Assembly (NCBI GenBank): GCA_947448725.1
Contig: CANFOM010000003.1
Location: forward strand, 99,094 to 163,093
DNA length: 64,000 bases
Direction of reading: 5' to 3'
Origin: Bacteroidota bacterium
GTDB lineage: Bacteria; Bacteroidota; Bacteroidia; Chitinophagales; Chitinophagaceae
Position 1 is the first letter of the stretch. The number at the start of each line of letters is the position of its first letter. Below the pieces are notes generated by a model, which saw only the letters and a program-made list of their open reading frames with translations, did no database searches and was not told the DNA's origin. The translations under genes were made by a program, and so were the position numbers. Shown piece by piece: positions 36,043 through 45,480 of this stretch.

Positions 36043-36963
36043 ATGTCATTAGTAGTAGTAGGATCCATGGCCTTTGATGCCATTGAAACCCCATTTGGGA
36101 AAAGCGATAAAATAATTGGAGGAGCGGCTACCTATATTGCATGGTGTGCTTCTAATTTCACTACCGTTAAGCAAATTTCTGTTGTGGGAGGTGATTTTCC
36201 CCAATCTGAATTAGATGCACTTGCTGCTCGAGGTGTAAATTTAGAAGGCGTACAAATAAAGAAAGACGAGAAAACTTTTTTCTGGAGTGGTAAGTATCAT
36301 TTAGATATGAACACCCGTGATACCGTGGAGACCCAATTAAATGTATTGGAAAATTTTCAACCTGTTGTACCAGATAGTTACCAAGATTGTGAAATTTTAA
36401 TGTTGGGCAATTTAATGCCAGGCGTTCAAAGTAGTGTGATTAAACAAATGAAAAATCGTCCTAAATTAATCGTAATGGATACGATGAATTTTTGGATGGA
36501 AGTAATGTTGGACGATTTATTACATACCATAAGTTTGGTAGATGTATTAATGGTGAATGATAGTGAAGCACGTCAATTAAGTGGAGAATATAGTTTAGTG
36601 AAAGCGGCTAAAAAAATTATGGCTATGGGGCCTAAATTTTTAATTATTAAGAAGGGAGAACATGGAGCACTTTTATTTCATAATACTGAAGTATTTTTTG
36701 CACCGGCCTTGCCATTAGAAGATGTGTTTGATCCAACTGGTGCTGGAGATACTTTTGCTGGTGGTTTTGTAGCTCACTTGGCAAGAACAAAAGACTTCTC
36801 TTTTAATAATATGAAGTCGGCAATTATTGTGGGTAGTGCCTTGGCAAGTTTTTGTGTTGAAAAATTTGGTACTCAACGTTTGACTGAAATTAATGAAGCA
36901 GACATCAAAGAACGCATACAATCGTTCGTTCAGCTGGTTAATTTTGATATTGAATTAGTATAA
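36043..36963 (+). CDS. PfkB-family carbohydrate kinase
   Basis: 306 residues. Ribokinase-fold features: N-terminal 'SLVVVGSMAFDAIETPFGKSDKIIGGAATYIAWCAS' and the C-terminal PfkB signature 'VFDPTGAGDTFAGGFVAHLA', with the catalytic Asp in DTFAGG and the anion hole GAGD. It would phosphorylate a sugar or nucleoside with ATP. The close match of the start to adenosine-kinase-like or bacterial 'sugar kinase' entries does not settle the substrate. The -7 box of the downstream asd leader overlaps its stop codon. Confidence 0.88.
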   Translation: MSLVVVGSMAFDAIETPFGKSDKIIGGAATYIAWCASNFTTVKQISVVGGDFPQSELDALAARGVNLEGVQIKKDEKTFFWSGKYHLDMNTRDTVETQLNVLENFQPVVPDSYQDCEILMLGNLMPGVQSSVIKQMKNRPKLIVMDTMNFWMEVMLDDLLHTISLVDVLMVNDSEARQLSGEYSLVKAAKKIMAMGPKFLIIKKGEHGALLFHNTEVFFAPALPLEDVFDPTGAGDTFAGGFVAHLARTKDFSFNNMKSAIIVGSALASFCVEKFGTQRLTEINEADIKERIQSFVQLVNFDIELV

Positions 36964-36968
36964 ATTTG
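36961..36968 (+). promoter_or_regulatory. -7 promoter box (TAAATTTG) of the asd leader
   Basis: Exact TAnnTTTG match whose first three bases are the TAA stop of the PfkB kinase gene. Transcription would start near 36975, giving a leader of about 165 bases before asd. TTTTG at 36942-36946 is a possible but closely spaced -33 element. Confidence 0.5.
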
Positions 36969-37004
36969 GTGATTCATTAGTTTCGAATTAATTTCGTTCT
37001 CGAT

Positions 37005-37049
37005 ATGACAAAATATAAACATACAAAACAAATTAAGAAACCTCTATAA
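37005..37049 (+). CDS. Candidate leader peptide of asd (14 residues, Lys/Thr-rich)
   Basis: ATG-to-TAA frame encoding MTKYKHTKQIKKPL: five Lys and two Thr in fourteen residues. Aspartate semialdehyde dehydrogenase, the downstream gene, is on the common path to lysine, threonine and methionine, so Lys/Thr codons are what a ribosome-stalling sensor would need. The stop codon lies two bases before GGAAGG, which can pair with one arm of the downstream terminator. Too short for the ORF track. Translation is inferred, and Lys codons are common in this AT-rich genome. Confidence 0.5.
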   Translation: MTKYKHTKQIKKPL

Positions 37050-37073
37050 TAGGAAGGTGCTGATTGTTTGTAT
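37021..37073 (+). promoter_or_regulatory. Antiterminator/anti-antiterminator arms in the asd leader
   Basis: ATACAAA (37021-37027) inside the leader peptide pairs with TTTGTAT (37067-37073), and CAA/TTG extends this stem past a bulge. GGAAGG (37052-37057) between them can pair with CCTTCC (37094-37099), the 5' side of the terminator. These are mutually dependent pairings as in amino-acid attenuators. Confidence 0.45.
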
Positions 37074-37091
37074 ACTAAAAATATATTCAGA

Positions 37092-37119
37092 AGCCTTCCA
37101 AGAAATTGGGAGGCTTTTT
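37092..37119 (+). terminator. Terminator hairpin immediately upstream of asd
   Basis: AGCCTTCCAA and TTGGGAGGCT form a 10-bp stem with one G-T pair and a GAAA loop, followed by five T residues. It ends 20 bases before the asd ATG. It may end the kinase transcript, act as an attenuator of asd, or both. Confidence 0.82.
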
Positions 37120-37139
37120 AAATTAATAAAACAAATAAA

Positions 37140-38138
37140 ATGAAAGTTGCAGTTGTTGGTGCCACAGGGCTGGTAGGCACAAAAATGTTACAAGTATTAG
37201 CGGAAAGAAATTTTCCAGTGACTGAATTAATCCCAGTGGCTTCGGCTCGTTCTGTAGGCAAGGAAGTTAGCTTTAAAGGGAAGTCTTATAAAATAGTAGG
37301 TATGGAAGAGGGTATTGCTGCTCAACCAACGGTGGCTATTTTTTCTGCAGGTGGAAGCACGTCCTTAGAGTGGGCGCCAAAATTTGCAGCGGCAGGCATT
37401 AGAGTGATTGATAATTCTTCTGCATGGAGAATGGACCCTACTAAAAAATTAGTAGTCCCAGAAGTAAATGCAAATGTATTAACTGCCGAAGATTTAATTA
37501 TTGCCAATCCAAATTGTTCTACCATACAAATGGTAGTGGCTTTGCAACCCTTGCACGCAAAATATAAAATTAAAAGAGTTATTGTTAGTACCTATCAAAG
37601 TGTCACTGGTACCGGTAAAAAAGCAGTTGATCAATTAATGGAAGAAAGAAGAGGAGGCAAGTTAGCTGCCGAAGATATGGCGTATAAATATGCTATTGAT
37701 TTAAATGCCATTCCTCAAATTGATGTGTTCTTAGAAAACGGATATACTAAAGAGGAAATGAAAATGGTCAAAGAAACCTGTAAAATTATGCAAGATGATA
37801 GCATTAAAGTAACGGCGACCACTGTTCGTATTCCAGTGATGGGTGGACACAGTGAGAGTGTAAATGTAGAATTTGAAAATGAATTTGATTTAAAGGAATT
37901 GATTGCCGAGCTGGCTGCAGCGCCAGGTGTAGTGGTTCAACAAAATGATGCTGAACAATTTTATCCAATGCCTTTATGGGCGCATGAAAAAGACGAAGTG
38001 TTTGTGGGCCGTTTGCGCCGCGATGAAACACAAGCAAAAACTTTAAACATGTGGATTGTGAGTGATAACCTTCGTAAAGGAGCTGCTACCAATGCAGTTC
38101 AAATAGCCGAGTACTTGGCTTTGAAGGGAATTATTTAA
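37140..38138 (+). CDS. asd: Aspartate-semialdehyde dehydrogenase
   Basis: 332 residues. NADP-binding 'MKVAVVGATGLVGTKMLQVL', catalytic Cys in 'IIANPNCSTIQMVVAL', substrate-binding 'STYQSVTGTGKKAVDQL' and His in 'RIPVMGGHSESVNVEFE' are all present. It reduces aspartyl phosphate to aspartate semialdehyde, the branch-point for lysine/diaminopimelate, threonine and methionine. No other gene of the pathway is adjacent. The 176-base upstream region holds a promoter box, leader peptide and terminator (separate entries), suggesting control by amino-acid supply. Confidence 0.96.
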   Translation: MKVAVVGATGLVGTKMLQVLAERNFPVTELIPVASARSVGKEVSFKGKSYKIVGMEEGIAAQPTVAIFSAGGSTSLEWAPKFAAAGIRVIDNSSAWRMDPTKKLVVPEVNANVLTAEDLIIANPNCSTIQMVVALQPLHAKYKIKRVIVSTYQSVTGTGKKAVDQLMEERRGGKLAAEDMAYKYAIDLNAIPQIDVFLENGYTKEEMKMVKETCKIMQDDSIKVTATTVRIPVMGGHSESVNVEFENEFDLKELIAELAAAPGVVVQQNDAEQFYPMPLWAHEKDEVFVGRLRRDETQAKTLNMWIVSDNLRKGAATNAVQIAEYLALKGII

Positions 38139-38142
38139 GACT

Positions 38143-38242
38143 AAATAATAAATATTCATTCGAAATACTAATTTTTCGACTCTCCATCGCTTCGCTCAAA
38201 GGTTCGCTCAAAATTGTATTTCCTCATTACTATTTATTATTT
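38143..38242. repeat. 100-base imperfect palindrome between asd and ligA
   Basis: The outer arms AAATAATAAATA / TATTTATTATTT (38143-38154, 38231-38242) are perfect, GAAATAC / GTATTTC (38162-38168, 38216-38222) pair next, then AATTTT / AAAATT. The centre holds a direct repeat of TTCGCTCAAA. It fills the gap between two convergent genes and may be a bidirectional terminator or a member of a dispersed REP-like family. Confidence 0.6.
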
Positions 38243-38250
38243 GTAACTAG

Positions 38251-40347
<2,097 letters not shown>

Positions 40348-40450
40348 CTAAAATACAAATTGTTTTATTCTTTTATTTCGTATTTTGAGTTCTGAAAAAA
40401 TTATTTTTTCCAAGGCTTAACTTACGCAAAATTCAGTTGACCCCATCATT

Positions 40451-41191
40451 ATGCCTAATACCAATCAGTCAATCCTAGCTAACGCTCCCAATGGAAATAA
40501 AGATGCAGTGCAATTGGTTAACTCCTATCCAAAAGTGCCTTTGACCGTGGATTGTGTCTTATTTGGCTTTGAGGAGAATACTTTGCAAGTGCTGTTAATT
40601 AAGAGCGATTTAGACCTTTTCAAAGGAAAATTGTCCTTATTGGGCGACAAGGTAAACTCCAATGAAGATTTAGCTACGGCGGCCAATCGGGTACTAGAGG
40701 AAAGAACGGGTATGAAAAAAGTGTATTTAGAACAAGTACAAACTTTTAGTCAACCCAATAGGCATCCTGGAGGGAGGGTTATTACAACGGTCTACGCATC
40801 GCTTATCAATATCAAACACCATTCATTAGAAATAACAGACAATGAATTAAAGTGGCATCCAGTGCATCAAATTCAAGAAATGGCTTTTGACCATAAAGAA
40901 ATATTGGATTGCTGCTATACTTGGCTACAAAAGCGCATACAAGAGCATCCTTTGGCATTAAATTTATTACCTGAAAAATTCTCATTAAGGCAATTGCAAA
41001 ATGTATATGAGGCTATTTTAGACACTAAATTAGATCGTCGAAATTTTAGGAAAAAATTTGCCAGTATGGGCTTTTTAATTGACACCCATGAAATGGAGCA
41101 GCAGGTAAGCCATCGTCCAGGTAAGTTGTATAGTTTTGATTTTGAACAATACCAGCTCCGTAAAAAGAATTGGGTGGGAATCGATTTCTAA
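40451..41191 (+). CDS. NUDIX-domain transcriptional regulator (NrtR/AraR-like)
   Basis: 246 residues. An N-terminal NUDIX-like domain (about 30-150, 'VPLTVDCVLFGFEENTLQVLLIKSD') is joined to a C-terminal winged helix (about 170-240, 'FSLRQLQNVYEAILDTKLDRRNFRKKFASMGFL'), the NrtR layout. The Nudix box 'ATAANRVLEERTGM' lacks the canonical RE and EE acidic residues, so it should bind but not hydrolyse its ligand. Relatives in Bacteroidota regulate sugar catabolism (AraR type) or NAD metabolism. No such genes are adjacent, so target and ligand are open. Confidence 0.85.
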   Translation: MPNTNQSILANAPNGNKDAVQLVNSYPKVPLTVDCVLFGFEENTLQVLLIKSDLDLFKGKLSLLGDKVNSNEDLATAANRVLEERTGMKKVYLEQVQTFSQPNRHPGGRVITTVYASLINIKHHSLEITDNELKWHPVHQIQEMAFDHKEILDCCYTWLQKRIQEHPLALNLLPEKFSLRQLQNVYEAILDTKLDRRNFRKKFASMGFLIDTHEMEQQVSHRPGKLYSFDFEQYQLRKKNWVGIDF

Positions 41192-41251
41192 AAAATGCTT
41201 TTGCTTGCCTATTATTTAATACCTTTATTCACTATTTAAACAGGTATTACT

Positions 41252-42127
41252 ATGTTACATTCCATGACTGGATATGGCCGTTCCGAAGCCACTTATAAAG
41301 ACAAAACATTTTTAATGGAAGTAAAATCTTTAAATGGCAAACAATTTGATTTGCGTTTAAATATACCTTCTTTGCTTAAACCTTATGAAGTTGAAATTAG
41401 AAACAAATTAAATGAGACTTTGTTTCGTGGTAGTGTGGAGTGTACTATTTCAATTAAATCCAATGGAGTAGCTAAGCCAGTTAGTATCAATAAAGAATTG
41501 GCAAAATCTTATTATCAGCCCATCATAGAATTGGCCAACGAGTTAGGTATTGAAAAAGAAAACATATTAAGTACTTTATTAAAAATGCCCGATGTGGTTT
41601 CCTCTAGCAATGAGGTTTTAACAGATGAAGAATGGAGTTCATTAAGCGAATTGCTTCAACAAGCTATTACGCATTTAATTAAGCATCGTCAAGACGAAGG
41701 AAAGAGTATTGAAAAAGATTTATTAGAAAGGGTAGCAGCCATCGAAAAGCAACAAGCATTAATTGAGCAATTCGAACCCAATCGTCGAACAAAAATAAAA
41801 GAGGGCTTGGTGAAATTATTAGAGCAATATGTAGGGGCGGATAAGTATGATAACAATAGATTAGAGCAAGAGCTTATTTATTATATTGAAAAAATTGACA
41901 TTTCGGAAGAAAGAGTAAGGCTCACCAATCATTGTGTTTATTTTAAAAGCATTTTAAAAGAAGCGGAAGCGTCTAAGGGAAAAAAATTATCTTTTATTTT
42001 GCAAGAAATGGGCAGAGAAATTAATACCACCGGATCAAAAGCCAATGATGTTGATATACAAAAAGCGGTTATTCTAATGAAAGATGAATTAGAAAAAGCA
42101 AAAGAACAAATTTTAAACGTGTTGTAA
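41252..42127 (+). CDS. yicC: YicC/YloC-family endoribonuclease
   Basis: 291 residues. 'MLHSMTGYGRSEATYKDKTFLMEVKSLNGKQFDLRLNIPSLL' is the signature start, and the C-terminal DUF1732 part has 'ERVRLTNHCVYFKSILKEAEASKGKKLSFILQEMGREINTTGSKANDVDIQ'. YicC homologues are endoribonucleases acting on structured RNA, including small RNAs. It opens an operon: gldH starts one base after its stop, followed by a kinase/regulator pair. Confidence 0.93.
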   Translation: MLHSMTGYGRSEATYKDKTFLMEVKSLNGKQFDLRLNIPSLLKPYEVEIRNKLNETLFRGSVECTISIKSNGVAKPVSINKELAKSYYQPIIELANELGIEKENILSTLLKMPDVVSSSNEVLTDEEWSSLSELLQQAITHLIKHRQDEGKSIEKDLLERVAAIEKQQALIEQFEPNRRTKIKEGLVKLLEQYVGADKYDNNRLEQELIYYIEKIDISEERVRLTNHCVYFKSILKEAEASKGKKLSFILQEMGREINTTGSKANDVDIQKAVILMKDELEKAKEQILNVL

Positions 42128-42128
42128 A

Positions 42129-42608
42129 ATGAAGGGGTTAATTAAAAAAGGTCTTGGCTTATTGATGGTAGTAGGATTGTTTTTAACAAGCTGTCAAACC
42201 ATACCCCTTTTCGAACAAACTACTATTTTCCCAGAGCATAGTTGGCCTGCGAAACAAGCCAATACCTATCAATTTAATATTACCGATACCAGTGCCTTAT
42301 ATAAAGTATATTTTGTCATTAGGCATCACAATGCTTATCATTATAAAAATATTTGGTTGCAAGTAAGTATTAAAACACCAAATGATTCTTCCACCCTACA
42401 AAACCTAAATTTAAATATGGCAGATGAAGCCAAGGGTTGGCTGGGAACGGGCATGGATGACCTTTTTGATCAAAGAATTCCATTAATTAATACGCCCACC
42501 CATTTTAAGAAAGGAGTGACCAGTTTTACGCTGCAGCATACCATGCGGGAAGATCCATTACAAAATATATTGTCTACGGGCATTAGGGTTGAAAAGGTTA
42601 AATTATGA
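42129..42608 (+). CDS. gldH: Gliding-motility-type lipoprotein GldH
   Basis: 159 residues. Lipoprotein signal 'MKGLIKKGLGLLMVVGLFLTSC', then 'WPAKQANTYQFNITDTSALYKVYFVIRHHNAYHYKNIWLQVSI' and 'GWLGTGMDDLFDQRIPL', which fit GldH. In Flavobacterium johnsoniae GldH is required for gliding; homologues also occur in non-gliding relatives, so motility is not proven. It overlaps the histidine kinase gene by four bases (ATGA) and follows yicC by one base, showing tight co-translation. Confidence 0.85.
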   Translation: MKGLIKKGLGLLMVVGLFLTSCQTIPLFEQTTIFPEHSWPAKQANTYQFNITDTSALYKVYFVIRHHNAYHYKNIWLQVSIKTPNDSSTLQNLNLNMADEAKGWLGTGMDDLFDQRIPLINTPTHFKKGVTSFTLQHTMREDPLQNILSTGIRVEKVKL

Positions 42609-43588
42609 AATGGCCATTATTTAAAATAAACAAACTCAAATTAGTCAGTTTTATTTATTGGGTTTTCTTAACCTATATGATTGCTGCGTTTATTTGGTGG
42701 TATGTTTCATTACAGAGACAGAACAATGAAATTGCAGCCATTAAATTCCAATCCATTCAGCTAAGCGATGCAGCACTAAAGCAAAAACTAAAGTTTATCC
42801 AGGATTTTCAATTAAGAAAAACAAAACAATTTATTGGCGAAGGGCTTACATTTTTATTTCTATTTTTAGTAGGGGCGATTTATGTGTATCGATCTTTATT
42901 GAAACAATTGCGTTATTCTAATCAGCAACAAAATTTTATGATGGCTGTAACCCATGAGTTAAAAACGCCTATCGCTATTTCTCATTTAAATATTGAAACG
43001 CTTTTAAAAAGAACTTTGGATCCAGCACAACAAAACAAGTTATTAGAAGCCACGCTTAAAGAAACCAAAAGATTAGATGCGCTTTCCAATAATATTTTAT
43101 TGGCTTCTCAATTAGATATGGGGCAGTATGAAGCCAATCAACAAGAAATTGACTTATCAAAACTGGTAAAAGATATAGTCCATTCTTTTCAAGAACGATT
43201 CCCTTTACGCCCTTGCAATTCTTTTGTGGAAGAAGCTATTTTTATTCAGGGAGAAACTTTGTTAATTCAAATTTTAGTGAATAATTTATTGGACAATGCA
43301 AACAAGTATTCGCCAGGCAATACGCCTATAGCGATTCATTTGCAATCGGTTGATCAAAAAATTATTTTAACAGTAAAGGATCAAGGCATTGGCGTGCCCG
43401 TGATGGATAGAGAAAAAATATTTGAAAAATTTTATAGAGTGGGGGATGAAAGCACCAGGGCAAGCAAAGGCACGGGCTTAGGGCTTTATTTATGCAAAAA
43501 AATTACTGCTTTTCACAATGCCAGCCTTCAAGTACAATCCAATGATTTAAAAGGAAGTATTTTCACTGTCACTTTTACCAATTTATAA
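42605..43588 (+). CDS. Sensor histidine kinase
   Basis: 327 residues. Two membrane helices ('LVSFIYWVFLTYMIAAFIWWYV' and 'GLTFLFLFLVGAIYVYRSLL') flank a small periplasmic segment of about 60 residues. Directly after the second helix come the H box 'MMAVTHELKTPIAISHLN' without a clear HAMP domain, then N box 'NNLLDNANKYSP', G1 'VKDQGIGVP', F and G2 'GTGLGLYLCKKI'. It autophosphorylates on His and passes phosphate to the response regulator encoded two bases downstream. The pair resembles RprX/RprY of Bacteroides in order, without proof of orthology. Confidence 0.93.
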   Translation: MKWPLFKINKLKLVSFIYWVFLTYMIAAFIWWYVSLQRQNNEIAAIKFQSIQLSDAALKQKLKFIQDFQLRKTKQFIGEGLTFLFLFLVGAIYVYRSLLKQLRYSNQQQNFMMAVTHELKTPIAISHLNIETLLKRTLDPAQQNKLLEATLKETKRLDALSNNILLASQLDMGQYEANQQEIDLSKLVKDIVHSFQERFPLRPCNSFVEEAIFIQGETLLIQILVNNLLDNANKYSPGNTPIAIHLQSVDQKIILTVKDQGIGVPVMDREKIFEKFYRVGDESTRASKGTGLGLYLCKKITAFHNASLQVQSNDLKGSIFTVTFTNL

Positions 43589-43590
43589 AC

Positions 43591-44286
43591 ATGGCAAAAT
43601 TTGAAATATTATTAGTGGAGGATGAAGAGCATTTGCATGATGCATTAAAGTTGAATCTTGAAATGGAAGGCTATATCGTAAGCTCTGCTTTTGACGGACC
43701 TAATGCTTTAAAGCAAATACAACAAGCGCATTTTGATTTAATTATTTTAGATGTTATGTTACCTGAATTAGATGGCTTTGCCATTACCGAAACTGTTCGT
43801 TTAAATAATATTACTACCCCTATTCTTATACTTAGTGCAAAAAACACCAGTGCCAATAGGGTACATGGTTTAAAATTAGGGGCAGATGATTATCTGACTA
43901 AGCCTTTTAATTTAGAAGAACTCTTATTACGAGTATCAAAACTCATTCAAAAATCTACTGCCATTCATCAGCCAGCACAAATAGACGAATATCTATTCTC
44001 TGGCAATGCCATTCAATTTAAATCTTTAGAAGCTACAAATAAAGCCGGCGAGAAAATAACTTTAACAAAAAAAGAAGCCATGCTTTTGAAGTTATTAATA
44101 GAAAATAAAAATACGGTTATTACTAGAGAAAGAATTTTACAAACTGTTTGGGGATACCATGTTTTTCCTAATACAAGAACAATTGATAATTTTATTCTAA
44201 GTTTTAGAAAATATTTTGAGCTGGATCCTAAAAACCCTATCCATTTTATTTCCATTAGAGGGGTGGGCTATAAATTTCAAGATTAG
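43591..44286 (+). CDS. OmpR/PhoB-family response regulator
   Basis: 231 residues. Receiver domain with acidic pocket 'VEDEEH', phospho-acceptor Asp in 'LIILDVMLPELDGF', Thr/Ser and Lys in 'ILSAKNTSANRVHGLKLGADDYLTKPF'. The C-terminal winged helix has 'LTKKEAMLLKLLIENKNTVITRERILQTVWGYHVFPNTRTIDNFILSFRKYFE'. It is the DNA-binding partner of the kinase upstream and ends the yicC-gldH-kinase-regulator operon. Its regulon is unknown. Confidence 0.94.
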   Translation: MAKFEILLVEDEEHLHDALKLNLEMEGYIVSSAFDGPNALKQIQQAHFDLIILDVMLPELDGFAITETVRLNNITTPILILSAKNTSANRVHGLKLGADDYLTKPFNLEELLLRVSKLIQKSTAIHQPAQIDEYLFSGNAIQFKSLEATNKAGEKITLTKKEAMLLKLLIENKNTVITRERILQTVWGYHVFPNTRTIDNFILSFRKYFELDPKNPIHFISIRGVGYKFQD

Positions 44287-44346
44287 CCCCTTTTTATACA
44301 ATCTTTTGGTGCTTTAAGCGTTAATTCTAGTAGTTAATACCAACAC

Positions 44347-45480
44347 ATGTCCTTAACTTCTATCAAAGACTATCTTGAACCTGTCAATCTGGACCTACTG
44401 TCCAAGGACGAAGGCTATCGGGATACCCAATTGGGAAAGCATATTAAAGCAAACGAAGGGGAAATTCCAGACATCAGCTTAGCAGATTTGGTCATCATAG
44501 GTGCGGGAGAATCTAGAGGGGGCGGATATGCTTTAAATGGATTTGAAGCAGCCAATGGTATTAGGTCGGCATTGTATTCACTTTATTATTGGCATACACA
44601 AGTGAATATTGTTGATATAGGCAATGTGAAATTGGGGCAATCTATCCAAGATAGTTACGCAGCATTAAGAACCGTTATTTCAGAATTGCTTTTACAAAAT
44701 AAAAAAATAGTCATTATAGGAGGTTCGCATGATTTAACATTGGCTCAATACCATGCTTACACTTCGGTGCCTACTTTAGTGAATGCCGTTTTGGTGGACG
44801 CTAAGATAGATTTAGATTTAGAAGCAAGATTACCATCGGATCATTTTTTAGAAGAATTATTTACCGGCCTACCAAATCACTTAAATCACTATGCACATAT
44901 AGGATTCCAAAGTTATTTTATGCATCCGCAAATGTTGGAGACCATTGATAAATTAAGATTTGATTGTTTTAGACTAGGCAAGGTAAGAGAGGATTTAGAG
45001 GAAATGGAGCCAGTGATTAGAGACAGTCATATGATGAGTTTTGATATTAGTGCTATTCAAAATGCACAAGCCCCTGCTAATATTATTACACCCAATGGTT
45101 TTAATGGGGAAGAAGCTTGCGTACTTATGCAGTATGCTGGAATGAGCTGGAAAACGAGCACCATTGGTTTATTTGGCTATCAAGCCGAATTAGACACCAA
45201 CCATTTAACCGCCATTCAAATGGCACAAATGATTTGGTATATTTTAGATGGAGTACAAAAAGGAAAAAAAGAATCACCATTGTCTGATTCGGAAAGATTT
45301 AAAGAATTTCATATAGCTTTTGCTGATATTGAAACCAATTTTTTACAAAGCAAAAGCACCGGTAGATGGTGGATGCAAACGCATAATAATGAATGGGCTC
45401 CTTGCAGTTACAAAGATTATTTAGTAGCTTCCAATAACGAAATTCCAGAAAGATGGTTAAGAGCATTAGAAAGAGAATAA
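44347..45480 (+). CDS. Arginase/formimidoylglutamase-fold protein with altered metal site
   Basis: 377 residues. The ureohydrolase fold is shown by 'KIVIIGGSHDLTLAQYHAYTSV' (the GG-x-H motif), 'VLVDAKIDLDLE' (normally DAHxD) and 'MMSFDISAIQNAQAPA' (normally SFDxD). Thus one His is Lys and one Asp is Ser among the usual manganese ligands. Typical enzymes hydrolyse arginine, agmatine or formiminoglutamate. This protein is probably inactive in that sense or has changed function. It overlaps the dacB start by 28 bases. Confidence 0.8.
   Translation: MSLTSIKDYLEPVNLDLLSKDEGYRDTQLGKHIKANEGEIPDISLADLVIIGAGESRGGGYALNGFEAANGIRSALYSLYYWHTQVNIVDIGNVKLGQSIQDSYAALRTVISELLLQNKKIVIIGGSHDLTLAQYHAYTSVPTLVNAVLVDAKIDLDLEARLPSDHFLEELFTGLPNHLNHYAHIGFQSYFMHPQMLETIDKLRFDCFRLGKVREDLEEMEPVIRDSHMMSFDISAIQNAQAPANIITPNGFNGEEACVLMQYAGMSWKTSTIGLFGYQAELDTNHLTAIQMAQMIWYILDGVQKGKKESPLSDSERFKEFHIAFADIETNFLQSKSTGRWWMQTHNNEWAPCSYKDYLVASNNEIPERWLRALERE

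Noticed and set aside
41218-41251. AATACCT/AGGTATT arms in front of yicC
   Set aside because: Seven-base arms with a 20-base loop in AT-rich DNA; no terminator or known regulator geometry.
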